Assembly: GCA_016183235.1 (NCBI GenBank)
Contig: JACPFA010000033.1
Location: 62,001-126,000 of the forward strand
DNA from: Deltaproteobacteria bacterium
GTDB lineage: Bacteria > UBA10199 > DSSB01 > JACPFA01
Direction of reading: 5' to 3'
Length of the DNA: 64,000 nucleotides
Both the position numbers and the translations under genes were made by a program. Positions 54,151 through 63,905 of this stretch are shown here, piece after piece (the first letter of the stretch is position 1; every line of letters starts with the position of its first letter). The notes beneath the pieces are model-generated. The model did no database searches, had not been told where the DNA came from, and worked only from the letters and a program-made list of their open reading frames with translations.

Positions 54151-55149
54151 ATGAAGAAAAGAATTTTTTCCATGGTATTACTGACTTTAAGCTTTTTGGG
54201 GAATCATTCCTGTGAAATATGGGTTGATGACCTGCTCGGTCCTTTTTACTTTTATTATGTCCCCGATGATTTCACGACCATTCAGGAGGCCATTGATTTT
54301 GCTGAGACCGGAGATACCGTGGTGATTGAAGCTGGGGTTTATTCGCCTTCTGAAAATGGGGAATATTTCCCCCTTGAACTTAAATCGGGGGTGAGTTTGA
54401 AGGGTAGTAACAATACCATCCTCGATGCTGAAAATTCCGGGCCCATTTTTGACCTCTTTAACCTAAGTGGCATCACCATTGAAGACCTCACCTTGCGCAA
54501 TGGCTGGGCCAATCAAGGCGGGGCTTTGTCGATTGTTGATTCTAGTGTGACCCTTAAAAATTTGCTCATCCATCACAACCGGGCTGACTTGCGGGGTTCT
54601 GCTATTTATTTAGAAGATGCCGATGGCACGGTGATTAAAAATAATCTGATTTATAATAACTACCAAACCGTCTCGGGCGGTGGAAACCCCGCCCAAGTAG
54701 AAGCCATTGCTAGCAATTTTTCTTTTATTAACAATACAGTGGCCAATGGCGATGGAGATGGGTTGAAGCTCATGGGGTCGAGTACCACAACAGTGCTTAA
54801 CAATATATTTTACAACAATGGCAATACAACCGTAGGCGTAGGGGCCAATGACCTTTCCTCTGCTCAAAATTCAACCATTACTTATAATTTATTTTACTTG
54901 AATGACTTAGGCCCTTTATATTTGCAGGGGGCTAGTCGAACTGCAAACGACGCCAACAACTTTTCAAGTGCCGATTCGGTTTATGAAAATTTTGAAGGCA
55001 ACCCCTTCTTTGTAAATTCGAGTGCGGGTGATTTTCGTTTAATATCAGGCTCGGTTGCCATTGATGCTGGCGATCCCGCCACTCACTTCAACGACACCAA
55101 CGGCAGCCGCAACGACCTAGGCGCTTATGGTGGCCCGGATACATTATAG
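54151..55149 (+). CDS. Secreted right-handed beta-helix protein
   Basis: 332 residues with an N-terminal signal segment (MKKRIFSMVLLTLSFLG, and a Cys at 21 that might be lipidated). Body: PDDFTTIQEAIDFAETGDTVVIEAGVYSP opens a DUF1565/pectate-lyase-like helix; repeated N-rich coils follow (VTLKNLLIHHNRADL, TVIKNNLIYNNYQ, TTTVLNNIFYNNG). The end NGSRNDLGAYGGPDTL is the usual C-terminal cap of such proteins. Surface carbohydrate binding or cleavage is possible; no catalytic set can be named. Confidence 0.82.
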   Translation: MKKRIFSMVLLTLSFLGNHSCEIWVDDLLGPFYFYYVPDDFTTIQEAIDFAETGDTVVIEAGVYSPSENGEYFPLELKSGVSLKGSNNTILDAENSGPIFDLFNLSGITIEDLTLRNGWANQGGALSIVDSSVTLKNLLIHHNRADLRGSAIYLEDADGTVIKNNLIYNNYQTVSGGGNPAQVEAIASNFSFINNTVANGDGDGLKLMGSSTTTVLNNIFYNNGNTTVGVGANDLSSAQNSTITYNLFYLNDLGPLYLQGASRTANDANNFSSADSVYENFEGNPFFVNSSAGDFRLISGSVAIDAGDPATHFNDTNGSRNDLGAYGGPDTL

Positions 55150-55166
55150 AGAAGAAATTTTCATTT

Positions 55167-56225
55167 TCACTGAACAATTTCCTTCAATATTTCTTGAACG
55201 ATGGCATTTTCTCCTTTCACGGTGGCAAGGACTTTTAGAACTGGCTGATACCAATTTTTACCACGGCTTTTGAGTTCTTCCCACGCTCGACTTAAATCAC
55301 CTTTTCTATCTCGAGCTAATACTTCCAACAAACTTAGGGCCTGAGATAAATCTTTCTTTGCTTTAGCGACCACAGCTATTTCTCTTTTGGTTGAAACAAG
55401 GAGTTTATGAAATACGAAGTAAGCCGGATTAGGTACATAAACCAAAATTCCATCATCATAAGGTATGACGCATTCAATAGGATCCGATATTAAATAATCC
55501 AGAAATCGCAAAGGTTGGGCTGCTACTTTTAAAGAGGGGAGTTCAATAGGTTTAGCCGTGGGTTTGCCAACCAGAGGAGTTAATAAATCTAAATGCAATT
55601 CCCGCCCCAAAATTTTAAAAGTAGTTGAGGGATGTTTCAAGTTAAGTGGTGGCACGGGAACAAAACCTAACCTAGCATGATCCAAAACTTTGGGAAGATC
55701 ACTGGATGCATTTTCCATGGCCAATGCCACTGAGATATGACGCTCTTGTGCAATGTCAATATCTTGCGTACGGTTTTGTTGCAACCAAACCACACCCAAC
55801 AATTGGGAATAGGCCTGAAAAGCGTGTGTGCCCACTAACACCGATCCCATTTTAAAAACACCACTTTCGGCCAAAAGCATGATCACGCGGGAACTTAAAG
55901 AATCAGGAATCATAACCCCCCCTTGAATGAGCATGGAGCAAAGTCTCTTGCGATTTTCCTGATCTGACAATTTAAGTGTCTTGCCTATTTGATGATTATG
56001 AATAAGATTTAAAAGCTCAAGACTTTCCGGCCCTAAATAAGTTTGAGTTTGCTTGCCAGAAAAACGATGCTGAAGATACCAATAATTCTTTTGCTTGATT
56101 TTTTTGCAAACGAAAGTGCCTTTTAAATCGGCAATGGAACGGCTAGCCTCATCAGCTTGAACCAATTGTAAAAGCTGGGCATAAAGTGTTGTTACGGTTG
56201 GGGAAAGATCTTTGAAAGGGGTCAT
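55167..56225 (-). CDS. GSU2403-like nucleotidyltransferase-fold protein
   Basis: 352 residues. The region about 125-160, MGSVLVGTHAFQAYSQLLGV then QQNRTQDIDIA, has the G[ST]xxx...DxD layout of minimal nucleotidyltransferases and closely resembles GSU2403-type proteins. The C-terminal half (LRFLDYLISDPIECVIPYDDGILVYVPNPAYFVFHKLLVS) fits a second domain of that family, and the N-terminus has a wing-like YWYLQHRFSGKQTQTYLG. Such proteins are often linked to AbiE-like toxin systems, but no antitoxin partner is adjacent. The promoter region carries a perfect inverted repeat, suggesting autoregulation. Confidence 0.75.
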   Translation of the reverse strand: MTPFKDLSPTVTTLYAQLLQLVQADEASRSIADLKGTFVCKKIKQKNYWYLQHRFSGKQTQTYLGPESLELLNLIHNHQIGKTLKLSDQENRKRLCSMLIQGGVMIPDSLSSRVIMLLAESGVFKMGSVLVGTHAFQAYSQLLGVVWLQQNRTQDIDIAQERHISVALAMENASSDLPKVLDHARLGFVPVPPLNLKHPSTTFKILGRELHLDLLTPLVGKPTAKPIELPSLKVAAQPLRFLDYLISDPIECVIPYDDGILVYVPNPAYFVFHKLLVSTKREIAVVAKAKKDLSQALSLLEVLARDRKGDLSRAWEELKSRGKNWYQPVLKVLATVKGENAIVQEILKEIVQ

Positions 56226-56266
56226 AGTTATACGTTATATTACAAATTTAACGTATAACTAGTCAA
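56226..56266 (-). promoter_or_regulatory. Promoter with operator-like inverted repeat for the nucleotidyltransferase
   Basis: On the minus strand, TTGACT (56266-56261) and TAATAT (56242-56237) are 18 nt apart. AGTTATACGTTA and TAACGTATAACT, perfect 12-bp complements 11 nt apart (56226-56237 and 56249-56260), fill the spacer and the stretch from the -10 box to the start codon at 56225. The leader would be only about 5 nt and has no ribosome site. Confidence 0.65.
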
Positions 56267-56465
56267 CCCAATAATGGAAAACCATTTTGTTCTAATTTTT
56301 GTTATTATTTGTATAATAATTGTACAATGATACGTCAAATCGAGGTGCCTACACCTCTAAGAACTAAAAGCATCCCGGGGAGCTATACTAACTTATTGAT
56401 ATAATTATATATTTTTAAGTTTTCTTAGCCAGCAATTGGTATAAACCTTGCTATGAATTAAAAGG

Positions 56466-59400
56466 ATGGTGTGGATATTTTTAGGGGATTTAGGTTCCGT
56501 TACTCGCACGGTGGGGCCCGTTGCCAATCAGCCGGAAACGCCACCTCCCCTCGCTCCTGCTCCGAGCGTTTGGTCGCTCATTACCTCTCCACAACTTTGG
56601 GCTGCCAATGCGGGCAATGGGCAACCGCCTAGGCCTGGGGTTTTTGGTACAGCCCAGGCTTATACTGGACAAATCGCTCCAAACCAAGCAACCGGCACTC
56701 CCATTGACCTGACCCCTTTCATGGATATCTTAGAAAATGGGATTCGTAACGAAGCTGATTTAAAATTAGCGCATCAACTATTCATGTTGATTGATCCCGA
56801 AGATGCGGGAAAGATTTCGGAAGCGGCAAAGGGGGTACCGATAAAATTTGTGGAAGTAGACCCTCGTAGCAACATACGTGGAGGTACGCACGTTACGTTT
56901 GACCAGGATATCAGCCGGAAAACTGCGGCACAAGCCCAGAGAATTACCCTTCATACCTCTGGCACTCAAGGTACTAATATCGTCACTCTACTTCATGAAC
57001 GAGTGCACGCAGCGCCCTACTCTTACTTACCACTAGACTATCATTTAGACCTACCCGACATTCCTGGGTCCGATGCAACTTTTCACCAAATCTACCACGC
57101 CGTGCTTGCCAACAAATACTACGACGAAGCCATGGCCTTTTCATCGGAAACCCGCTTCGCTATGGCGTTTCACCAGACCGCTGGGCACAATTTATTTGAA
57201 TTTAAGTCCCTTCAAAATTATTTGGAGACTGAGGAGGTCATAGACTCTGCTTATGCACACTATGGCTTTGAAGGAGTTTACTGGGCCATACGGGAAAGTG
57301 AGGCCTACCTCCCTTACAAAATTGGGGCCCTTTATCTGGCCTTGCTTCGCAAGACTAACCAACAAAGTTACCCCACTTGGGGCGAAATCCTAACCCTAAT
57401 GAATGTTGAGGAAAAAGACGGTAAATTAATCATTACCGCAAAGGCCTTGGGAGATTTTTATCAAAAGCACCTAAAACCGCTGATTGACCGCCACCAAACT
57501 CGGATGGGTTTAGCCGCTTTAAGCCTCGCCACCATGACCGGTGAAGCAGCGAAAAAAAGAGATCGTGCTTTGGCATTTTTAATGGGCAGGCTTTCTCCTG
57601 AAGAAGCACAAGATTTTTTACGCAAAGATTTTGATTTTGTGGTCACACAAGTAGGAGCTCTCATGGGAGATCCACTTGAAGAAAAGGCCAGGGCCTCTAA
57701 ACAAGCAAAAATCACTGAAGTGGATATTGAGCCTCGTCCTAAACCCCTTCCAGCCAACAACCCTAATCTTCTTCAAGATGCCCCTGAAATGGCTGCTGAT
57801 ACTATTGAAATCCTAGGTAAGGAAGCCGAATTAGTGACAAAAATTTTAGCTAGCTCGATTCAAGGAATTATCTCCCAATGGAAAATCGTGCTCCACTTTG
57901 CTGAATACACCGATCCTCTTACCGCTGCCAAGGTCTATGGCAAACTCATGGGAATCATGCAAACTGAACCCAAGTCCAATACCCAATGGCAATTAGGGAT
58001 TTCGCTACTGCGCTCAGGATATATGGCTGAAGGTATGAGCATGATTGCCGAGGCCTTTAGAGAAAAACCCCTGAAATCCCACCGGGATAGTCGTATTCAC
58101 ATCACAGAGGGTGACATTAAAATCCTGGTCGATGCCGGCGAGGCCGCATGGGTTGGAGATGTGCTGGCCATCGCAGAAAAAACTTTGAGAGACCTGGAGC
58201 AAAAACGTGAACTTGACTATAGCTTAGCTGAGGTGGTTTATGATTTGGGAATTGTATTGGGTGATCTTCAGGCACTACCCCATTCAACTGAAACGGAGTC
58301 TTTGAAAAAGAGAGCCTATGACTTACTCGCCCGATCAGTGGATCTATTGCAAGGCACTTTCATTGGAAGAGTCAAAGATACTATTAAATATAGCCCTACA
58401 GAAAATGAAACTGTCGAACAAGCTTCCCAAAGAAATATTCTTTTTCAACTAGGACGATGTATTAGATTCTACTTAGCCGATCCTCAGCAAGTCTCCCGAG
58501 GTTTAGAAATTTTCTTTTATCACGATCAACACTTTAAAATATTAGAACCCTATAATCGGAATGGTCTCTTTACAGATATTTTAATAATAGACGTTGGCAA
58601 GTGTGGTTCTAACACCGATAGGCAAAGATTATGGGATTTTTATTTTCGGTCTTATGCTACCCCACTCAGTCAACATTTAGAATACTTGGCGGATTTAGCC
58701 TTGGGTTCAACCGATCTCGATCTGCAACGAGCCGGGCTTGAATTTTTGCTCAAACCACAAACGGGCTTTACAGAAATTGCCCGTTGGAATGCGATCTTAA
58801 AAAATCTCGCCTCCTTTCCATCAAATGATCAAGCTTCTATTTTAAAAAATGTTTACCAACAAATTCTTTCTACCAAATCTTCTTTTGAGGACTCATTTGG
58901 AGCAAAAACTTGCCTGTTCAAGCTTATCAAGCTCGCCTTGGAAGGAGGCCAACGAGAGATGATTCAAGATTTTGTTGACCGATGGAAAAGGGAAAGCACA
59001 CCTTTCCACCGTGAAAAAACAATCGGGCTATGGGTTGAAACTTTATCTGCCATTCTTAATCAAGGGCAAGGCCTAGACACCCTTGTGGAACGTATTGAAC
59101 ACGACCTAGTCGAAACCCGTAGGCAATTTGACAAAACCGCCCTGTTGGAAATTCTATCCCTGCTTAGCGAAGCTTCAAGTAATGGCAGTTGGCTAGCAAA
59201 TTTTGCCGGAAAAGAATCTTGTCTCTTGCGTTTGGCCATGGCGTGCATTGACAAAACCCTCCAAAGCATAGGTGGCCATTCAACGGATTATGCCTATCAA
59301 TTGAGTCCGCTCTTTGATGCCCTAAAAACCTTGCCGGTTTCTGACCAAGAAAAAGATAAACTCTTTGCCCACCTCATCGAGAAGGCCTCGCCTGAGCCTG

Positions 59401-62400
59401 GAGTTTATGCCAAATCTCTTGAAGGATTGGAAGGCCTGTTAGAAGCCATCCGAGTCATCCCCTTTATTTTAGAAAGCCCCAACTACCCCCTTGCCCGAAA
59501 AATCCTAATTAATCGGCTGGCAGCCGCTGCTAGAGCCTTGCGTTACCATGGTGAAGATTTTCGTATGACCAGGACCCTAGAAGGCCTCCAATGGGTTTGT
59601 GAAAGGCTAACCGATGATGCGCTCGCCCCTTCCAACCCAGATTTGAAAAATTTACGAACTACCGATGAATATCAAAGGGCGCTGGCTTACTTACGAGCCT
59701 TTGTTTCACCTGAGGTTCGCCCAAGCTTGAACCCTGGTGAACTTAAAGCTGCTTATCAAGCTGCCCTGCGCGAGGGTGATACAGCCACGCTTCAGGGATT
59801 GAGTGCTGATATAAAAGAATTGGTAGCTCATGAATGCCAGACCTTTAGAGGAGAAGGTTACGATGGTAAACCTAAAACCATTGACGAATTACGCCAACTC
59901 TTTTTTGCACAAATTTATGAGGATTGGCAAAGAGCCTACGCTACAGGTGAAGAGGCCATGGCAGAAACTCTGTTTGAATTATGGAGTTCTTCAAACGATC
60001 CCCGAGAGGCCAAGGTAAAAAGGCTTTTTTTCTTAAGAGAGTTGGCTAACCCTTCTTTAAGCCTAAAATGGAAACGCCTTATTTTTGCCAAACTCAAGGA
60101 AACTGACACCATCTCGGTCTACGCAGTTCATACTGCCGAAACCCTCAGTAAAAATGGTGAAACCGAGCAGGAAAATCTTTTTTACCAAATGTTTGAGCTC
60201 CTTAAAAGCCGTGACTTAAGAAATGGCGGGGATTTTTGGCTGAACCTGATAGCGCTGTTACCCCCTGATGAGGCACGACAATTTCTACAACGCTGCCGTC
60301 TCCAGGTTCATCATTCCACCACAAAGTTTGATTTAGCGAAGCCCATGGATTGGTTAGTGTATATGGGTGAATCTGATTATACAGATAAACGGACTTTGGA
60401 ACGGCGCAGCTCTATTCTTTTTGCTGCCCTTCACTTGGCTGTCGTCATAGAGAAAAAAGGTATTACCCACTTAAACCGGGAAAAATTGCTAGCCGAATTT
60501 TTGGCCCTTGTACCCACCTTCCCCTGGCAATACCGTTATCTAAGCCAGCATGATTTTGGAGAGGTTTTAGAACTATTACAAAGGGCTAAGTTACCTACCG
60601 CAGAAGTAGCCGAGGCTCTCATTGCTCATTTCCCAAAAATACAAACAGAATATGATTGGCTCTACGACAAGATCCGCCTAGGCCAAGTTAAATTACCCCC
60701 TTTCTTTGAAGAACGGGATATTCTAACCAGGCACCTTTTAACCTGGATCTTTTTAGAATTTATTGAAGGGGAACAAAATCCCTTATTAGTAGAATTGAAA
60801 AATGCAAAAAATTTCGGCGAAGCTTTGCGTATTTTTATAGAAAAGACCGGCCTAGAAAAAGTGGGGCAGTTTTTGAGCTTTTGGCCAGAAGTGCCTCTAG
60901 AAATTCGCCAAGAGCTAGTAAAATTACAAAGCAATGTAGAGCCTAGTCATTTTGAAGAGGTCAAGGCAACCATCCGTGAACAATTTGCAGGTAGTCCATT
61001 CGTTGATGAACTCATTACCAATCTTGAAACATACCACGAGGCAGGAACTGCTCTTATCGGTTCAGGCACCATTGGTGAAGTTTATCGATCGGCCCTAACC
61101 ATCGACGGTCGAAGGCAAGAAGTAGCCATTAAGGTCGTTCCCAAATCCAAAGAAGATAAATTTAAAACCGCTTTATCTAAACTTCAAAATGTGGCCCGAT
61201 TTTTGGAACTCCACAGCGGACGCCTGCCTGGTGCTCAGCAGGCCAAACGTTTGGTAAACTTTTTCTTAGAAATGGTACGCCCAGAATTTGATCTCACCCA
61301 AGAGGCTCAAAATGCCGCGGCCATACGGGCCCATAAATCGTCTGGTATTGATCTCCCTGAGTATGTGATTGATGGAGAAGGCAAACCACTGGTGCGAGCA
61401 AAGGCTAGTGTCCAAAAATTCATTCAAGGTATTCCCCTCTCTCAAATCCCTGACCATGCCACCCGACAACTAATTTTAGACAAACTGCAAGAGGAGTTGA
61501 TGAAGCAGGCCTTGGAACAGGGGCGGTATCATTCCGATCTACAGCCCGGCAATGTGCGAGTACAAATCGAGGATGACGGCACTTATAAAATTTGGCTCTT
61601 AGATTTTGGCCAAGTGGGAGAATTATCCGGGTTTGAACAAAACCAGGTACGGGAATTCATGGGTTCCTTTATGGAGTTAAACGAACATCCCGACCAACTG
61701 GTAAATGTTTTAGAACAAATGGGCACCAAACTGGCTGATTATGATCGCACGCTTTTGCTAGGAGAACTTATTGAAATCGGCACAAGCTGGGAAGCCGATC
61801 TCAACCATCTTTCTGAATTGATCAGCAGAATTTTTAAGGCCTGTCAACAACATGGCCTAGAAATCAACCTGCCTTACCTTCAATTACTCAAAGGCATGGC
61901 CACATTTGAAGCCCTCCGTTCTACGGCAATGGAAGCCCCTGACCAACCTGCCCGCATTCCCGTTACCGAACTTCGACCCATGGAAGAACCTACTAAACCA
62001 GATCCCGCAAAACCAGAAATACCCAAACCTACATTTCCTCCCAAACCAGATTCACCCTGGCTTACCGCCCTTAAAGGATTCTGGAAAGAACATGTGACAA
62101 CATATGGTGAGCGCGCCTTGGCAGAAAAAGCTCGCATCGTTGAGGCATTGAATCAACATTTTGCAGGCGAATTGAGCCCAGAAGAAATCAATAAACTTTT
62201 TGATCGGCTTTATGATCCGATGGGTAAAGCATTTACCGTGCGCAGTAGCTCGGGTGAAGTTTTTGAAAACTTGAACCACGTTGAAGCGTTATTGCGAACT
62301 GCCGTTGAACAAGGCAAAGGCAACACCGTCACGATCGAAGATTTCCTCGTGCAAATCGAAGGCCGCAAAGATGGGACCTTAGGGCGTTTTCAAGAAGCAA

Positions 62401-63905
62401 GTTTTAAAGAAATTCTCAAATCCCCTATTTGGGTAGAACACCCCATGGGCGGTGCAACCACTTTTATTATCGCCGATATTTTATCCGAAGCCGCCATGGG
62501 CCGGTGGCAGCATGCCAGCCCGTTACATGCCGGGCTCACGTGGGCAGAACTAGCCGCCGTGGGTGGCGGGAGTAAAAAGATTTTCGAAGCAAGCTTCGAA
62601 GCTTTGGAAACAAAATTGAAAGCTCAAATGCCGATCGATCGCTACAAAAGTTTTGTTGGAAATAAAAGATATCTTGCTATGAAACGTGGGCTTATTAATC
62701 ACTCTGGCACTTACTTAGCCCTCGCTTTTATGCAAATGATTGCCACGGGTGAGGTTAGCTTCAAGGACTTAGGTAAAATGGGTTTAATTTTCACCGCTAG
62801 CCACACCGTAACTGCGGCCGTAATGAAGGGACTGTCGCTTGTTTTAAAAGGTTTGAAGGGCACAGGGCTTGGAACGGTGGTATCAACCATCATCGATTTT
62901 TATGTCTTCAAAAAAATCGAGGCCTCGGTTTCAAGTATCATGCTTAGCTTAGATATGAACAAACCCATCGAAGCCATGGAGACAAGCGTTGCTAAAATTC
63001 GTGTGAATCAGGATGGTGAAGTTGATTACGAGGCTTTTAATAAAGCCTTTGGTGACTTAGTTACACTGAAAACGCAAGACAATGCAGCCGCTTTGGCGTT
63101 GCAAAAATATCAAACCAGGCTCGATGAAATTGCTCATCACAATATTTTTCTGCTGCATCGCCTCTTGTATCAACCCGAAGTGATTCGTGGTCAATCAGAA
63201 TTAGTTGCCAAGAGGCGCGCCCTCGACCCCAAACTTTTTAAAACCCACGCCTTTGCCATTGCCCACAATCGATTGACTGAGCTTCCTTTAGAACTACGCA
63301 ATTATGTCTCGGCCGCTCGAACTCAAGGCCAAAAGCTCACGGTAGCAGCCATTGAAAACGATCGGGAATTAAAATCATTGGAAACAGAATTTTTAGACCA
63401 CTGTAATGAACTTGACCCCATGACCGCCATTGCACTTCGAGAACAACTTGGCGCCTTACATACTCAAGCCAAAACACAAGCCCTCACTAAAAGCTGGGGC
63501 CTAGCCGACCAAAACATCGCAGGCCTTTTGACCGAGGCTGCTCTCTTGGCTAATCAAAAAACTGCAGAATCAGAACGCCAAACTTTTATGGCTACCTATA
63601 AACAGCGCTACACCGATTGGGATAAAAAAGACCTGCTCATCAAAACTTTTTGGAACTCTTACCCCAATGATCCTTATTACGGCGCCCATCAACAAGCAGA
63701 AAATTTACAATTAGCTTCTGCATCGCCTGAAACAGCAGCACGCGAATTAGACCTTGGCTGGTGGAAAGACCTTTCACTACCCGACCTTTACGTTCTCAAA
63801 GACTATGTGAACGAATCCAAAGCCACCCCACCCTCAACACCAGGCTTTGAAGCCATGGCAGCAGGTATTCAAGTAGCCTTAATTGACATGGCACCTTTGG
63901 ATTAA
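56466..63905 (+). CDS. Giant protein with HExxH motif and UbiB/ABC1-like kinase domain
   Basis: 2479 residues; the ATG at 56466 has AAAAGG immediately before it and an in-frame stop 10 nt upstream, so no earlier start exists. No clear signal peptide. Region 160-300: TNIVTLLHERVHAAPYS gives HERVH (177-181), a zincin-like metal site, with ESEAYLPYKIG further on. About 400-1500 is helical-repeat-like with no known motif. About 1520-1760 is an ABC1/UbiB-type kinase: GSGTIGEVYR (1532), VAIKV (Lys1556), FIQGIPL, HSDLQPGN (1689-1696), LLDFGQVG (Asp1713). A Pro-rich linker near 1840 and a C-terminal part with hydrophobic helices (about 2080-2150) follow. Function unknown. Confidence 0.85.
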   Translation: MVWIFLGDLGSVTRTVGPVANQPETPPPLAPAPSVWSLITSPQLWAANAGNGQPPRPGVFGTAQAYTGQIAPNQATGTPIDLTPFMDILENGIRNEADLKLAHQLFMLIDPEDAGKISEAAKGVPIKFVEVDPRSNIRGGTHVTFDQDISRKTAAQAQRITLHTSGTQGTNIVTLLHERVHAAPYSYLPLDYHLDLPDIPGSDATFHQIYHAVLANKYYDEAMAFSSETRFAMAFHQTAGHNLFEFKSLQNYLETEEVIDSAYAHYGFEGVYWAIRESEAYLPYKIGALYLALLRKTNQQSYPTWGEILTLMNVEEKDGKLIITAKALGDFYQKHLKPLIDRHQTRMGLAALSLATMTGEAAKKRDRALAFLMGRLSPEEAQDFLRKDFDFVVTQVGALMGDPLEEKARASKQAKITEVDIEPRPKPLPANNPNLLQDAPEMAADTIEILGKEAELVTKILASSIQGIISQWKIVLHFAEYTDPLTAAKVYGKLMGIMQTEPKSNTQWQLGISLLRSGYMAEGMSMIAEAFREKPLKSHRDSRIHITEGDIKILVDAGEAAWVGDVLAIAEKTLRDLEQKRELDYSLAEVVYDLGIVLGDLQALPHSTETESLKKRAYDLLARSVDLLQGTFIGRVKDTIKYSPTENETVEQASQRNILFQLGRCIRFYLADPQQVSRGLEIFFYHDQHFKILEPYNRNGLFTDILIIDVGKCGSNTDRQRLWDFYFRSYATPLSQHLEYLADLALGSTDLDLQRAGLEFLLKPQTGFTEIARWNAILKNLASFPSNDQASILKNVYQQILSTKSSFEDSFGAKTCLFKLIKLALEGGQREMIQDFVDRWKRESTPFHREKTIGLWVETLSAILNQGQGLDTLVERIEHDLVETRRQFDKTALLEILSLLSEASSNGSWLANFAGKESCLLRLAMACIDKTLQSIGGHSTDYAYQLSPLFDALKTLPVSDQEKDKLFAHLIEKASPEPGVYAKSLEGLEGLLEAIRVIPFILESPNYPLARKILINRLAAAARALRYHGEDFRMTRTLEGLQWVCERLTDDALAPSNPDLKNLRTTDEYQRALAYLRAFVSPEVRPSLNPGELKAAYQAALREGDTATLQGLSADIKELVAHECQTFRGEGYDGKPKTIDELRQLFFAQIYEDWQRAYATGEEAMAETLFELWSSSNDPREAKVKRLFFLRELANPSLSLKWKRLIFAKLKETDTISVYAVHTAETLSKNGETEQENLFYQMFELLKSRDLRNGGDFWLNLIALLPPDEARQFLQRCRLQVHHSTTKFDLAKPMDWLVYMGESDYTDKRTLERRSSILFAALHLAVVIEKKGITHLNREKLLAEFLALVPTFPWQYRYLSQHDFGEVLELLQRAKLPTAEVAEALIAHFPKIQTEYDWLYDKIRLGQVKLPPFFEERDILTRHLLTWIFLEFIEGEQNPLLVELKNAKNFGEALRIFIEKTGLEKVGQFLSFWPEVPLEIRQELVKLQSNVEPSHFEEVKATIREQFAGSPFVDELITNLETYHEAGTALIGSGTIGEVYRSALTIDGRRQEVAIKVVPKSKEDKFKTALSKLQNVARFLELHSGRLPGAQQAKRLVNFFLEMVRPEFDLTQEAQNAAAIRAHKSSGIDLPEYVIDGEGKPLVRAKASVQKFIQGIPLSQIPDHATRQLILDKLQEELMKQALEQGRYHSDLQPGNVRVQIEDDGTYKIWLLDFGQVGELSGFEQNQVREFMGSFMELNEHPDQLVNVLEQMGTKLADYDRTLLLGELIEIGTSWEADLNHLSELISRIFKACQQHGLEINLPYLQLLKGMATFEALRSTAMEAPDQPARIPVTELRPMEEPTKPDPAKPEIPKPTFPPKPDSPWLTALKGFWKEHVTTYGERALAEKARIVEALNQHFAGELSPEEINKLFDRLYDPMGKAFTVRSSSGEVFENLNHVEALLRTAVEQGKGNTVTIEDFLVQIEGRKDGTLGRFQEASFKEILKSPIWVEHPMGGATTFIIADILSEAAMGRWQHASPLHAGLTWAELAAVGGGSKKIFEASFEALETKLKAQMPIDRYKSFVGNKRYLAMKRGLINHSGTYLALAFMQMIATGEVSFKDLGKMGLIFTASHTVTAAVMKGLSLVLKGLKGTGLGTVVSTIIDFYVFKKIEASVSSIMLSLDMNKPIEAMETSVAKIRVNQDGEVDYEAFNKAFGDLVTLKTQDNAAALALQKYQTRLDEIAHHNIFLLHRLLYQPEVIRGQSELVAKRRALDPKLFKTHAFAIAHNRLTELPLELRNYVSAARTQGQKLTVAAIENDRELKSLETEFLDHCNELDPMTAIALREQLGALHTQAKTQALTKSWGLADQNIAGLLTEAALLANQKTAESERQTFMATYKQRYTDWDKKDLLIKTFWNSYPNDPYYGAHQQAENLQLASASPETAARELDLGWWKDLSLPDLYVLKDYVNESKATPPSTPGFEAMAAGIQVALIDMAPLD

